From the NCBI GenBank assembly GCA_002297545.1, contig DBLZ01000010.1:1-15598 (forward strand): a DNA stretch of 15,598 bases, in the 5' to 3' direction. The notes under the pieces are model-generated. The model saw only the letters and a list, made by a program, of their open reading frames with translations, was not told where the DNA came from and made no database searches. Of the stretch, positions 1-6,405 are shown piece after piece (position 1 is the stretch's first letter; every line of letters starts with the position of its first letter). A program made the position numbers and the translations under genes. Origin of the DNA: Prevotellaceae bacterium UBA711 (GTDB lineage Bacteria; Bacteroidota; Bacteroidia; Bacteroidales; Bacteroidaceae).

Positions 1-235
1 GCGCCCTGGGTATGATGTATTCCTCTCAGCCATGCGCCCTGTAAGGGCAAAAGCCTTAGTCATCAAGTATTTCTCCACGTCGCCTATACGCTTTTGCCCT
101 TTCAGGGCGACCGTTGTTGTATGCGTTATACCCAGGGCGTTGCCCTGGGCTGTGGGCTCCTTGAGCCTTCAGCCCGTCCTGTTTGGCAGATGGGGTGTTG
201 GGCTTTCATGGAAAGTTGGTGCAGGCAGGGCGCTT
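1..235. repeat. Cluster of GCCCT/AGGGC palindromes in an intergenic region
   Basis: This stretch downstream of the patatin-like gene holds several short palindromes built on the same GCCCT/AGGGC word. CCCAGGGC at 131-138 pairs with GCCCTGGG at 142-149 around a 3-base loop. GCCCT at 36-40 pairs with AGGGC at 44-48, GCCCT at 96-100 with AGGGC at 104-108, and GGGCT at 154-158 with AGCCC at 171-175. A 12-bp inverted repeat joins 2-13 to 128-139, so the whole of 2-149 could fold as one branched structure. The pattern resembles REP-type palindromic elements. An open frame crosses it at 32-451 on the plus strand, but it follows the palindromes and runs into the antisense of the patatin gene, so I do not call it. 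The structures could also help end transcription of the minus-strand operon. No U-rich tail is obvious. Confidence 0.6.
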
Positions 236-1108
236 CTACCCCATAGTCCCCAACTTTTCCAGCATCTGCTCGTGGCCAAGGCGCGCTATGGCCTCGGCCT
301 CGTCATAGTCATAGCTGCCATACTCGCCCAAATCTACGTTCAGATATATGTCGGGCGGAGTCAGGCGCAAGGCCATCTCCGTATTGCGCTTCATCAGGAT
401 GGAGATGGTGTCGTAGGTCAGCGAAATGTAGTTGTTGCTCAGGGCATTTAGCCCGGCCTGGAACTTGCGGGACAGCATCTCGAACGGCGAGAATTTCTGC
501 GTGGGGCTGACAGTCCTCCCCTCGCCGTCGTCCCATTCATAATCCTCCAGGTTTACCGCCACCAAAGTGTCGTCCCCGGTACGCGCCACACGATCCAGAG
601 GCAGACCGTTGGTGATGCCGCCGTCCACCAACAACATATCGTCCATTTCCACGGGACGGAAGAGCATGGGGATGGAGATGCTGGCCCGTATGGCATCGTA
701 CAGGCTGCCACTGCGGAAGGCCACTTCCCTCCCCTGTTTCAGGTCCGTGGCCACGGCACAGAACGGAATGTTCAGGTCCTCGATGTTGCAGTCGGGCACA
801 CGCCCCTTGAGAGCCTCCATCAGCCGGTTGCCCTTGAGCAGGGCGTGGGAACTGAAAGTAAAGTCAACCAGGCCGAAGACCTTGCTACCCGTAAGGTCGA
901 ACATCCAGTCCTTCACTCTGTCCAAACCGCCGGCAGCATAGATGCCTCCTATCAGTGCGCCCATGGACGTGCCGGCGATGGACGTGATCTCATAGCCGCA
1001 TTCCTCCAGTGCCTCAATGGCTCCGATATGGGCAAAACCCTTGGCCCCGCCACTGGCCAGAACCAGGGCCACCTTCTTTCCCGTGTGCTTGGCCGTCATA
1101 TTCCTCAT
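236..1108 (-). CDS. Patatin-like phospholipase family protein (RssA-like)
   Basis: This is a 290-residue serine lipid acyl hydrolase of the patatin/RssA type. The glycine-rich oxyanion loop GGAKG lies at residues 20-24, the nucleophile elbow G-T-S-M-G at 46-50 (Ser48), and the catalytic-dyad aspartate in DGG at 162-164 (Asp162). The family cleaves acyl ester bonds of phospholipids or related lipids; the substrate here cannot be read from sequence. There is no signal peptide and no outer-membrane beta-barrel extension, so a cytoplasmic protein is expected, unlike the long patatin-barrel fusions of other Bacteroidota. The gene starts 3 bp after the lepB stop and is probably the last gene of the dapB-lepB transcript. 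A second ATG lies three codons in, at 1099, and could be the true start. The family call is secure; the physiological role is unknown. Confidence 0.9.
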   Translation of the reverse strand: MRNMTAKHTGKKVALVLASGGAKGFAHIGAIEALEECGYEITSIAGTSMGALIGGIYAAGGLDRVKDWMFDLTGSKVFGLVDFTFSSHALLKGNRLMEALKGRVPDCNIEDLNIPFCAVATDLKQGREVAFRSGSLYDAIRASISIPMLFRPVEMDDMLLVDGGITNGLPLDRVARTGDDTLVAVNLEDYEWDDGEGRTVSPTQKFSPFEMLSRKFQAGLNALSNNYISLTYDTISILMKRNTEMALRLTPPDIYLNVDLGEYGSYDYDEAEAIARLGHEQMLEKLGTMG

Positions 1109-1111
1109 CCG

Positions 1112-2590
1112 TTACTTGATATTGTCCACCAGTCGGAACAGGCGGTTCCATCGTATCGATGACACGCCTCCACGGTCGGGATCCACAGACCACCAGATGA
1201 CCAAAGGCTTGCCCACGATATGGTCCTCTGGCACGAAGCCCCAGTAACGCGAGTCGGCGCTGTTGTGACGGTTGTCGCCCTGCATCCAGTAGTAGTCCAT
1301 CTTGAAGGTATACTCTGTGGCCTCCTTGCCATTGATGATGATGCGTCCGTCGTTGCTCACCTGCAGGTCGTTGCCCTCATAGATGCGTATAGGGCGTTCA
1401 TAGACAGGCAGATTTTCCACGGTCAGCTTCACGGTCTCGCCCTTGGCGGGAATCCAGATGGGACCATAGTTGTCGCATGTCCAGCCCGTGCGGGCGTTCA
1501 ACGGATAGAGAAAGCCTGTCTCGTTCTGGACATCATAGGTGATGCTCTCCACAAGGTCGGGGCGTGCCTCCAATGCAGCCTTGGCCTTGGCCGTCAGGGG
1601 CATGCTGCCAAAGCTGCGCAACGAAGCGAGATCCTCCTGCGAGATGCCGAGTTCCCTCACGAGCGACTCGGGCAGTGTCTGCTTCAGCACCACCTTGTAG
1701 TTGTACTGCACATTGTCGGGTTCCTTGTTGGCAACTCCGTCCAAATATATTATATGGTCGCGTATCTCCAGCGTCTGGCCGGGCAGCCCAACGCAACGCT
1801 TCACATAGTTCTCCCTGCGGTCCACCGGACGCCACGTCACCTTCCCGAACTGCGCGGGATTGGCCTTGATCAAGTCGCTGCCCGTCTGTATGGCACGATT
1901 GTAGAAACGGTACTGCTCCAGCAACGACAGGCTGTCAAGCCCCACAGGCGATGGCATGTTGCAGACGTACACTCTCTTGCACATGCGATAGTAGTCGTCA
2001 TTCTGACAGTTGTAGGCCACGGTGTCGCCTGCGGGATAGTTAAAGACCACGATGTCGTTCAACGTTACCTTCTTGGGCGAAACGCGCTTGTAGTCCCACT
2101 GCAGGCTCTCGATGTAGCTTTTGCCAAGTCCCATAGGCAGCGTGTGCTGGCAAAGGGGGGCATGGAGGGGAGTCTGTGGCACACGCGGACCATAGCTCAT
2201 CTTGCTTACGAAAAGGTAGTCGCCCACCAAAAGGCTCTTCTCCAGGGAACTGGAAGGAATGGTATAGTTCTGGAAGAAGTATATGTTGACAAAGTACACC
2301 GCCACCAGGGCAAAGACTATGGCATCCACCCAGGACATGGCAAAACGTGCCACGGGATCCTCCAGATCCTTCCACCATCCCCAGTTGATTCTCTTCGTGA
2401 CATAAGCGTCAAAGATAAAGGGCAATACTATGACGCCCCACCACGAACGTATCCACACGAGGAAAACCACATACAGGACACAGGCCACGCCCCCCTTGAC
2501 CCAGTCCATACGGGTGGGCACATGGCGGCCACGGCGCTTTGCCGAACTTTTCTTGTTGGCGGCCATGCCACCGTTGTCATACTTATTCAT
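1112..2590 (-). CDS. lepB: Signal peptidase I (S26 family), long Bacteroidota form
   Basis: This 492-residue membrane protease removes signal peptides from exported proteins. A lysine/arginine-rich start (about 11-28) is followed by a hydrophobic segment at about 34-60 and another at about 86-104. The serine motif IPSSSLEKSL (111-120) places the nucleophile at Ser115, before Leu116 where many homologues have Met. The general-base lysine is in NYVKRCVGLPG (Lys264), and the last conserved box GDNRHNSADSRYWG (438-451) is intact. The protein is much longer than a typical enterobacterial enzyme, mainly because about 170 residues separate the lysine box from the GDN box. Long forms of this kind are usual in Bacteroidota. 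It lies 12 bp after dapB. An alternative ATG eight codons in (2566) would give a start of MAANKK. The active-site residues all look present. Confidence 0.95.
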   Translation of the reverse strand: MNKYDNGGMAANKKSSAKRRGRHVPTRMDWVKGGVACVLYVVFLVWIRSWWGVIVLPFIFDAYVTKRINWGWWKDLEDPVARFAMSWVDAIVFALVAVYFVNIYFFQNYTIPSSSLEKSLLVGDYLFVSKMSYGPRVPQTPLHAPLCQHTLPMGLGKSYIESLQWDYKRVSPKKVTLNDIVVFNYPAGDTVAYNCQNDDYYRMCKRVYVCNMPSPVGLDSLSLLEQYRFYNRAIQTGSDLIKANPAQFGKVTWRPVDRRENYVKRCVGLPGQTLEIRDHIIYLDGVANKEPDNVQYNYKVVLKQTLPESLVRELGISQEDLASLRSFGSMPLTAKAKAALEARPDLVESITYDVQNETGFLYPLNARTGWTCDNYGPIWIPAKGETVKLTVENLPVYERPIRIYEGNDLQVSNDGRIIINGKEATEYTFKMDYYWMQGDNRHNSADSRYWGFVPEDHIVGKPLVIWWSVDPDRGGVSSIRWNRLFRLVDNIK

Positions 2591-2602
2591 TGGTCGTTAG
2601 GT

Positions 2603-3358
2603 TTAGAATTGGAACAGGTCGGACATGGTCAGCAGACCCGTATGTGTGGCAGTGTATTCCGCCGCCAGCACTGCCCCCAAGGCAAAGCCCCGACGCGAAT
2701 GTGCATCGTGGGTGATGGTGATGCTGTCCGCATCGCTCTCCCATGTGATGGAGTGTATGCCGGGCACCTCGCCACGGCGCACGCTGTCGATACGCAACTT
2801 GTCAGCCGGCACAACCTCCGTACCCTCGCGCGTGCCGTCGGAATTGGTAAGCACGCCCATTTCCCAACCGCTCAGTCTGTCCACCTCGGCCACCAGTTCC
2901 TCGCCCAGCGTGATGCCGGTACCGGAGGGATGGTCCAGCTTGTGCACATGGTGTACCTCCTCCAGAGTGGGGGTATAGCCGTCAAAGCGGTTCATGATAC
3001 GTGCCAGGTAGCGGTTGACGGCGCGGAAGATAGTCACACCAAGGCTGAAGTTGGAGCTCCAGAACAACGTCTGCCCCTGCTCCGTGCACATGCGTTTCAC
3101 CTCCTCGCCATGCTGTGGAATCCATCCGGTACTGCCGCTCACCACCTTCACGTTGTGACGGAATGCCTTCATATAATTGTCGTATGCCGTATGCGGTGCC
3201 GTGAACTCTATGGCGACATCCGCCGTGCGGAATGCCTCGCTATCAAAATCCTGCTGGTTGTCCACATCGATGATGCACACTATCTCGTGCCCGCGGCTCA
3301 GGGCTATCTCCTCTATCATGTGCCCCATCTTGCCGTACCCTATCAGTGCTATCTTCAT
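2603..3358 (-). CDS. dapB: 4-hydroxy-tetrahydrodipicolinate reductase
   Basis: This 251-residue enzyme reduces hydroxy-tetrahydrodipicolinate with NAD(P)H in the diaminopimelate/lysine pathway, supplying meso-DAP for peptidoglycan. The Rossmann motif GYGKMG is at residues 7-12 at the extreme N-terminus, which supports the chosen start. The signature VHHVHKLDHPSGTG (135-148) holds the catalytic His136/His137 pair, Lys140 and the substrate-binding SGTG. Length and domain order match the family. It is the first gene of the minus-strand group dapB-lepB-patatin, and a well-matched promoter lies about 37 bp before its ATG. Pairing of dapB with lepB genes is familiar from Bacteroides and Prevotella genomes. 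The aspartate and alanine often found before PSGT are changed to Asp-His here, a conservative local variation. Confidence 0.96.
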   Translation of the reverse strand: MKIALIGYGKMGHMIEEIALSRGHEIVCIIDVDNQQDFDSEAFRTADVAIEFTAPHTAYDNYMKAFRHNVKVVSGSTGWIPQHGEEVKRMCTEQGQTLFWSSNFSLGVTIFRAVNRYLARIMNRFDGYTPTLEEVHHVHKLDHPSGTGITLGEELVAEVDRLSGWEMGVLTNSDGTREGTEVVPADKLRIDSVRRGEVPGIHSITWESDADSITITHDAHSRRGFALGAVLAAEYTATHTGLLTMSDLFQF

Positions 3359-3394
3359 TGCCTTGTCTGTATGTCTTAAGTGTGATTACACGCG

Positions 3395-3425
3395 CAAAAT
3401 TACGAATAAGCGCGTGAACTACAAA
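3395..3425 (-). promoter_or_regulatory. Promoter of dapB-lepB-patatin with an overlapping inverted repeat
   Basis: Read on the minus strand, TTTG at 3425-3422 is followed after 19 bp by TAATTTTG at 3402-3395. This fits the Bacteroidota sigma-ABfr pattern TTTG-N19-21-TAnnTTTG. The expected transcription start is near 3388, giving a leader of about 30 nt. A perfect 7-bp inverted repeat, CACGCGC at 3389-3395 and GCGCGTG at 3410-3416, has one arm at the start site and the other in the spacer between the boxes, where an operator could lie. Just upstream is the 10-bp palindrome TTAACGTTAA at 3431-3440. Confidence 0.7.
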
Positions 3426-3574
3426 ATAAATTAACGTTAATTGTGATTGGCGGCGGAAATAGCCCAGCCGGATAGTCAGCAAAGTTCCTCGCCGATCATC
3501 CGCCATGCGATTCATTTTCAGTTCGATTACATTATATATAACCCGGACACTCCATGATACAGTCGATGTTGCCC

Positions 3575-3612
3575 TCGGATGTCTCCTTTACATCCAACAA
3601 GAACGCATCCGA
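3575..3612. repeat. Competing short hairpins
   Basis: GGATGT at 3577-3582 can pair with ACATCC at 3590-3595. Alternatively TCGGATG at 3575-3581 can pair with CATCCGA at 3606-3612. The two pairings exclude each other. They sit directly beside the long palindrome that follows. This is seen in the sequence, but no function is implied by that alone. Confidence 0.4.
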
Positions 3613-3635
3613 AAGTCCAGTAGAAACGAGGCCGA

Positions 3636-3696
3636 GACTCTACTGGAGTCACGGGCGAGAGTCTAATAGAGTCAAGCCCTCGACTCCAGTAGAGTC
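3636..3696. repeat. Long interrupted palindrome built on GACTCTACTGGAGTC
   Basis: The 15-base word GACTCTACTGGAGTC at 3636-3650 is repeated as its exact reverse complement at 3682-3696. Inside, GGGC at 3653-3656 pairs with GCCC at 3676-3679, giving a hairpin of about 21 positions with two mismatches and a 19-base loop. Each 15-base arm can also fold on itself through GACTC/GAGTC. A further copy of the heptamer CCAGTAG at 3617-3623 can compete for the left arm (CTACTGG at 3640-3646). It directly abuts the 50-bp repeat, so hairpin plus tail look like a single element. Confidence 0.75.
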
Positions 3697-3741
3697 AAAA
3701 ATACGTGTCTTGCAACAGCCTGCCTTCAATCTCATTTTTGC
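3692..3741 (-). repeat. 50-bp interspersed repeat, copy A (inverted relative to copy B)
   Basis: The reverse complement of this stretch matches 15549-15598 at 45 of 50 positions without gaps. Similarity stops abruptly on the distal side (beyond 3741). On the proximal side it runs straight into the GACTC palindrome. The conserved part includes GACACGTATTTTTGACTC next to the hairpin and GCAAAAATGAGAT at the far end. It is best read as the tail of a repeat unit of which the hairpin is the head. Confidence 0.85.
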
Positions 3742-4037
3742 ATTGGCAACGGAATACGGTTCATCATGAACATCTGTGCAGCACTCACTACCTACTCCTT
3801 CTTTGAGAACAAACCGGAAGCACGACCTATACATGTGGAAAATTCTGAATAACTGATACTGTTTTGAGACTTGATTATCCCAAACTCTTTTTTGGGAGGA
3901 GAAGCCGGACGAAGAAACACCACTTAAGACACACTCAAAGAAACAACCCCCGCCGAACGATATACATATCAGAAAGGCGATACCGATATAGATGCAAGCA
4001 GATGACATTGTAGAATATCAAGCCTTTGCCAAAAACA

Positions 4038-4134
4038 CGACGAGAACTCAACGAAAATGCGACGAAAACGCGACGGACATAAGCGGAAAAAGCGTACAAC
4101 GCGACGAGAATACAACGAGAACGCGACGCGGGGA
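4038..4134. repeat. Degenerate tandem array with an 11-bp period
   Basis: Units of the form C-R-A-C-G-A-R-A-A-Y-R recur with an 11-base step. Clear starts are at 4038, 4049, 4060 and 4071, then after diverged units at 4102, 4113 and 4124. All these starts keep one register (4102 is 31 rather than 33 from 4071, so a 2-base slip lies in the diverged part). The period is not a multiple of three, so coding does not explain it. The short A-runs recur about once per helical turn. The array ends about 33 bp before the -7 box of the HU-like gene. Confidence 0.65.
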
Positions 4135-4143
4135 ATAAAATGC

Positions 4144-4174
4144 TTTCTTTTGGGGATTTTGTGCCATAACTTTG
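4144..4174 (+). promoter_or_regulatory. Predicted promoter of the HU-like gene
   Basis: TAACTTTG at 4167-4174 matches the Bacteroidota -7 element TAnnTTTG. TTTC at 4144-4147, 19 bp upstream, is one base off the TTTG -33 element. Transcription would begin near 4181, giving a leader of about 160 nt, long enough to include the hairpin at 4269-4309. Confidence 0.55.
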
Positions 4175-4268
4175 CAGCGTCATGACAGAAAGGACATGTC
4201 ACTGAGACCGAGGCGAAAGGGCGAATGGCAGTCCGGGTGAACACCTTAGAATACAGCACATAGAATTC

Positions 4269-4309
4269 CTGCCGAAGCAGATCTTGGTTCCGCTTCCCAT
4301 CTTCGGCAG
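4269..4309 (+). promoter_or_regulatory. Leader hairpin before the HU-like gene
   Basis: CTGCCGAAG at 4269-4277 pairs perfectly with CTTCGGCAG at 4301-4309 around a 23-base loop. GAAGC (4274-4278) can instead pair with GCTTC (4292-4296) inside the loop. A purine-rich AAAAGGAGGGGAA tract follows, and the ATG is 31 bases after the stem. No U-tract follows, so it is more likely a leader structure that affects translation or RNA stability than a terminator. Confidence 0.45.
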
Positions 4310-4340
4310 TCGCAAAAGGAGGGGAACGGGACAGCAAATT

Positions 4341-4856
4341 ATGGCAATAAATTATTCTCTGAGCGTAAAACCCGCAAATCCGTCAAAAAAAGAAATGGGT
4401 AATAAGACCTATGCTATAGCGCAGTATGCACATATACTGGAGTTGTCCGACCTGGCAGCTCACATGAGTTCGCACGACAGCAAGTACAACAAGGGCGATG
4501 TGATGGCGGTCCTCACACAGATGGCATCGTGTCTGCGCGAGCAGTTGCTTTTGGGCAACAAAGTGAAACTGGGCGACCTGGGAGCCTTTTCTCCCATACT
4601 ACGCGGCAGCGGGGCTATCGATGCCGAGAGTTTCAGTCCTGCCATGATAGACAAGGTGACGGTGCGATGGAACCCCGGTCCCGACTTCGTAAACATGAGA
4701 AATGATGCACAGTTGCAATTCGTTGGCACCCGCAAGTCACAAGTCGATGCACGCAAGGTCGAGCGTGAGCGTCTGAACGCCATGGCCAGCGGACAGCCCG
4801 GAACTGACGATCCCGATACGGGAGAGTCAGGCAGCGGAGACGAGCTGGGCCAATAG
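4341..4856 (+). CDS. HU-family DNA-binding protein, Bacteroidota HU-like type
   Basis: This is a 171-residue protein of the Bacteroidota HU-like class. It has an extended N-terminus (AINYSLSVKPANPSKKE) before the helix-turn-helix dimer region, then the beta-arm region with KVKLGDLGAFSPILRG (about residues 75-90) and NPGPDF. HU proteins bind and bend DNA as dimers. The last 45 residues are polar and acidic (DDPDTGESGSGDELGQ) and probably disordered; I would not expect them to contact DNA. I chose ATG 4341 because the frame upstream, back to a TTG at 4284, would read through the leader hairpin and adds residues unlike the family start. The gene is a single transcription unit, with its own promoter and a strong hairpin at 4928-4963. 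This class is often found in several copies per genome, so it may be a specialised paralogue. Confidence 0.85.
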   Translation: MAINYSLSVKPANPSKKEMGNKTYAIAQYAHILELSDLAAHMSSHDSKYNKGDVMAVLTQMASCLREQLLLGNKVKLGDLGAFSPILRGSGAIDAESFSPAMIDKVTVRWNPGPDFVNMRNDAQLQFVGTRKSQVDARKVERERLNAMASGQPGTDDPDTGESGSGDELGQ

Positions 4857-4927
4857 ACCCACCTGCCGACACAACATCGACAGGTCAGTGGACCGACACA
4901 CAAGCCGACAGCATGATGCATGGAGAA

Positions 4928-4963
4928 AAACGGTTGGATGGGTATAGTCCTGTCCAACCGTTT
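4928..4963 (+). terminator. Strong terminator hairpin after the HU-like gene
   Basis: AAACGGTTGGA at 4928-4938 pairs perfectly with TCCAACCGTTT at 4953-4963. Two G-U pairs and two G-C pairs extend the stem inward, leaving the 6-base loop TATAGT. The right arm ends in TTTCT and the left arm is preceded by A's, as in an intrinsic terminator that could work in both directions. It lies about 70 bp after the stop codon. Confidence 0.7.
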
Positions 4964-5149
4964 CTATGTCCGGCAAAGACGAGATGATGCAGAAGACCAA
5001 AGTCAGCGTAAAACCAAATCTCGAAGCCTTTACAGCAGACAAGGGGGAGCCAATGCCGTGACAGCGTGCAGAATGAGCCGCAAGGCGACGGTTGGCTGAT
5101 AAATTGTCATATTTACATCATGTTCGGTGTCCATTTTAATTTCTTTTCG

Positions 5150-5157
5150 TACCTTTG
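5150..5157 (+). promoter_or_regulatory. Predicted -7 element for the DUF2851-dprA operon
   Basis: TACCTTTG matches the Bacteroidota TAnnTTTG consensus and lies 21 bp before the ATG at 5179, predicting a very short leader. No convincing TTTG -33 box is seen at 19-21 bp upstream. AAGGA at 5170-5174 is positioned as a ribosome-binding sequence. Confidence 0.55.
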
Positions 5158-5178
5158 TGAGCAAAATGCAAGGAACGT

Positions 5179-6405
5179 ATGGAGAAATTGCTCCACTATG
5201 TATGGATGCACAAACTTCTGCCCGGCAAGACGTTGGTGACGACGGACGGGCGGGAAGTGGAGATACTGGACCCCGGGACGCACAACGGCAACCGTGGGCC
5301 CGACTTCTCCAATGCCCGCATACGTATGGACGGCATGATGTGGGTGGGCAACGTGGAGATACACACATCGTCCGGTGACTGGTTCCGCCACGGACACCAT
5401 ACGGATCCGGTTTACAACACCACCATCCTGCACGTAGTGGAGCGGATGGACGTGGACGACATAGTCATGGAGAACGGGCAGCAGGTTCCGCAGGTGGTGG
5501 TAGAGATACCGCAGGCCGTGAGGGACAACTACGAGGAACTCCTGGTCACGACCGACTATCCGCGCTGCCACAGGTTCGTACCGGAGATACCCCGGATCAA
5601 GGTGCACGCATGGCTGGATGCCCTGTTGGCAGAGCGCATGGAGACACGGTCCAGGCGCATCCTGGACATACTGAAGGAGTGCCGCGGTGACTGGGAGCAT
5701 ACCACATTCATTACGCTGGCACGCAACTTTGGCTTCGGGCTGAACGGCGACATCTTCGAGATGTGGGCCAAGCGCATCCCCCTGCAGGCGGCCGGCAAGC
5801 ACCGCGACAACCTGCTACAGATCGAGAGTCTCTTCCTGGGAATGGCAGGGCTTATAGACCGCGAGACAGACGAGGCACGGCACGGACACCTGCTGGCCGA
5901 GTACCGTTTCCTGTGCAACAAGTTTTCCCTGCCCGCTGCCATCGAGCCATCGCTATGGCACTACCTGCGCACCCGTCCCCAGAACTTTCCCGATGTACGC
6001 ATACGTCAGCTGGCCCGCCTCTTCCACGAGGGCGGATGCACCATGAGCCGACTGCTGGAGCCCGGTTCCATCGAAGATATTGACAAGCGGCTGGCCACCT
6101 TGGGTATAAGCCGGGGCAGTCGCAGCCTCATCATCATCAACACGGTGGCCCCGTTGCTCTATGCCTATGACCTGTACCACGGAACGTACGAGCACAGAAC
6201 ACGGGCGGTAGAGCTACTGGAGAAGCTGCCAGGCGAGCGCAACCACATACTGATGCAGTGGAAGGCATGTGGTCTGGACGTGGGCACAGCCTATGACAGT
6301 CAGGCCCTGATACAGTTGAAGAAGGAGTACTGCGACCACATGCGTTGCCTGGATTGCCGCTTCGGTTTCGAGTACATATCCCACACGATGAAGCACCATG
6401 AATAA
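5179..6405 (+). CDS. DUF2851 family protein, possible nuclease-like fold
   Basis: This 408-residue protein matches the DUF2851 family, known mainly from Bacteroidota and without an assigned function. The N-terminal block has NGNRGPDFSNARIRM (36-50), then GNVEIHTSSGDWFRHGHHTD (57-76) and ILHVV (83-87). The order P41-D42 ... E60-x-H62 recalls the PD-(D/E)xK nuclease core, and several histidines (71, 73, 74, 85) follow. The C-terminus has a cysteine cluster CDHMRCLDC (385-393: C-x4-C-x2-C) that could bind metal. There is no signal peptide or membrane segment. It overlaps dprA by 8 bp, so the two are translationally linked. Family membership is solid; the nuclease idea is my inference from motif order only. 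Confidence 0.9.
   Translation: MEKLLHYVWMHKLLPGKTLVTTDGREVEILDPGTHNGNRGPDFSNARIRMDGMMWVGNVEIHTSSGDWFRHGHHTDPVYNTTILHVVERMDVDDIVMENGQQVPQVVVEIPQAVRDNYEELLVTTDYPRCHRFVPEIPRIKVHAWLDALLAERMETRSRRILDILKECRGDWEHTTFITLARNFGFGLNGDIFEMWAKRIPLQAAGKHRDNLLQIESLFLGMAGLIDRETDEARHGHLLAEYRFLCNKFSLPAAIEPSLWHYLRTRPQNFPDVRIRQLARLFHEGGCTMSRLLEPGSIEDIDKRLATLGISRGSRSLIIINTVAPLLYAYDLYHGTYEHRTRAVELLEKLPGERNHILMQWKACGLDVGTAYDSQALIQLKKEYCDHMRCLDCRFGFEYISHTMKHHE

Larger units (their letters stand above)
3427..4180. other. Long intergenic region without a credible gene
   Basis: About 750 bp between the divergent dapB and HU-like promoters holds no frame with a recognisable product. The open frames at 3554-3769 (plus) and 3649-4008 (minus) both run through repeat and palindrome sequence. 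The region does hold dense structure: alternative hairpins at 3575-3612, the long interrupted palindrome at 3636-3696, a 50-bp repeat at 3692-3741, a 13-bp palindrome at 3759-3771, a small CCCAAA/TTTGGG hairpin at 3879-3896, and the 11-bp-period array at 4038-4134. A non-coding RNA somewhere here is possible but I see no clear promoter for one. Confidence 0.6.
4857..5178. other. Intergenic region after the HU-like gene
   Basis: No gene is supported here. A weak hairpin ACCTG/CAGGT lies at 4861-4885 and a strong terminator at 4928-4963. The promoter of the next operon is at 5150-5157. The stretch between about 4970 and 5125 shows nothing I can name. Confidence 0.6.

Noticed and set aside
32..451. 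A plus-strand frame of 139 codons at the left end
   Set aside because: Its first half follows the palindromic repeats and its second half is antisense to the patatin gene; no domain or promoter supports it.
1220..3379. A very long plus-strand open frame (719 codons) opposite lepB and dapB
   Set aside because: It is antisense to two genes with full catalytic motifs, shows no recognisable domain, and is explained by the GC-rich third positions of the real genes.
3649..4008. A minus-strand frame of 119 codons with a hydrophobic, cysteine-containing start that looks lipoprotein-like
   Set aside because: It reads through the 50-bp repeat and half of the palindrome, has no promoter match, and has no recognisable composition after residue 30.
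4038..4134. The 11-bp array as a CRISPR
   Set aside because: Units are contiguous and degenerate with no unique spacers of 25-40 bp, and no cas gene is present.
4284..4340. A 19-codon N-terminal extension of the HU-like protein from a TTG
   Set aside because: It begins inside the leader hairpin loop, uses a rare start, and ATG 4341 gives the normal family N-terminus.
5113..5802. A 229-codon minus-strand frame opposite the DUF2851 gene
   Set aside because: It is antisense to a conserved family with clear motifs and shows only low-complexity, histidine- and valine-rich sequence typical of shadow frames.
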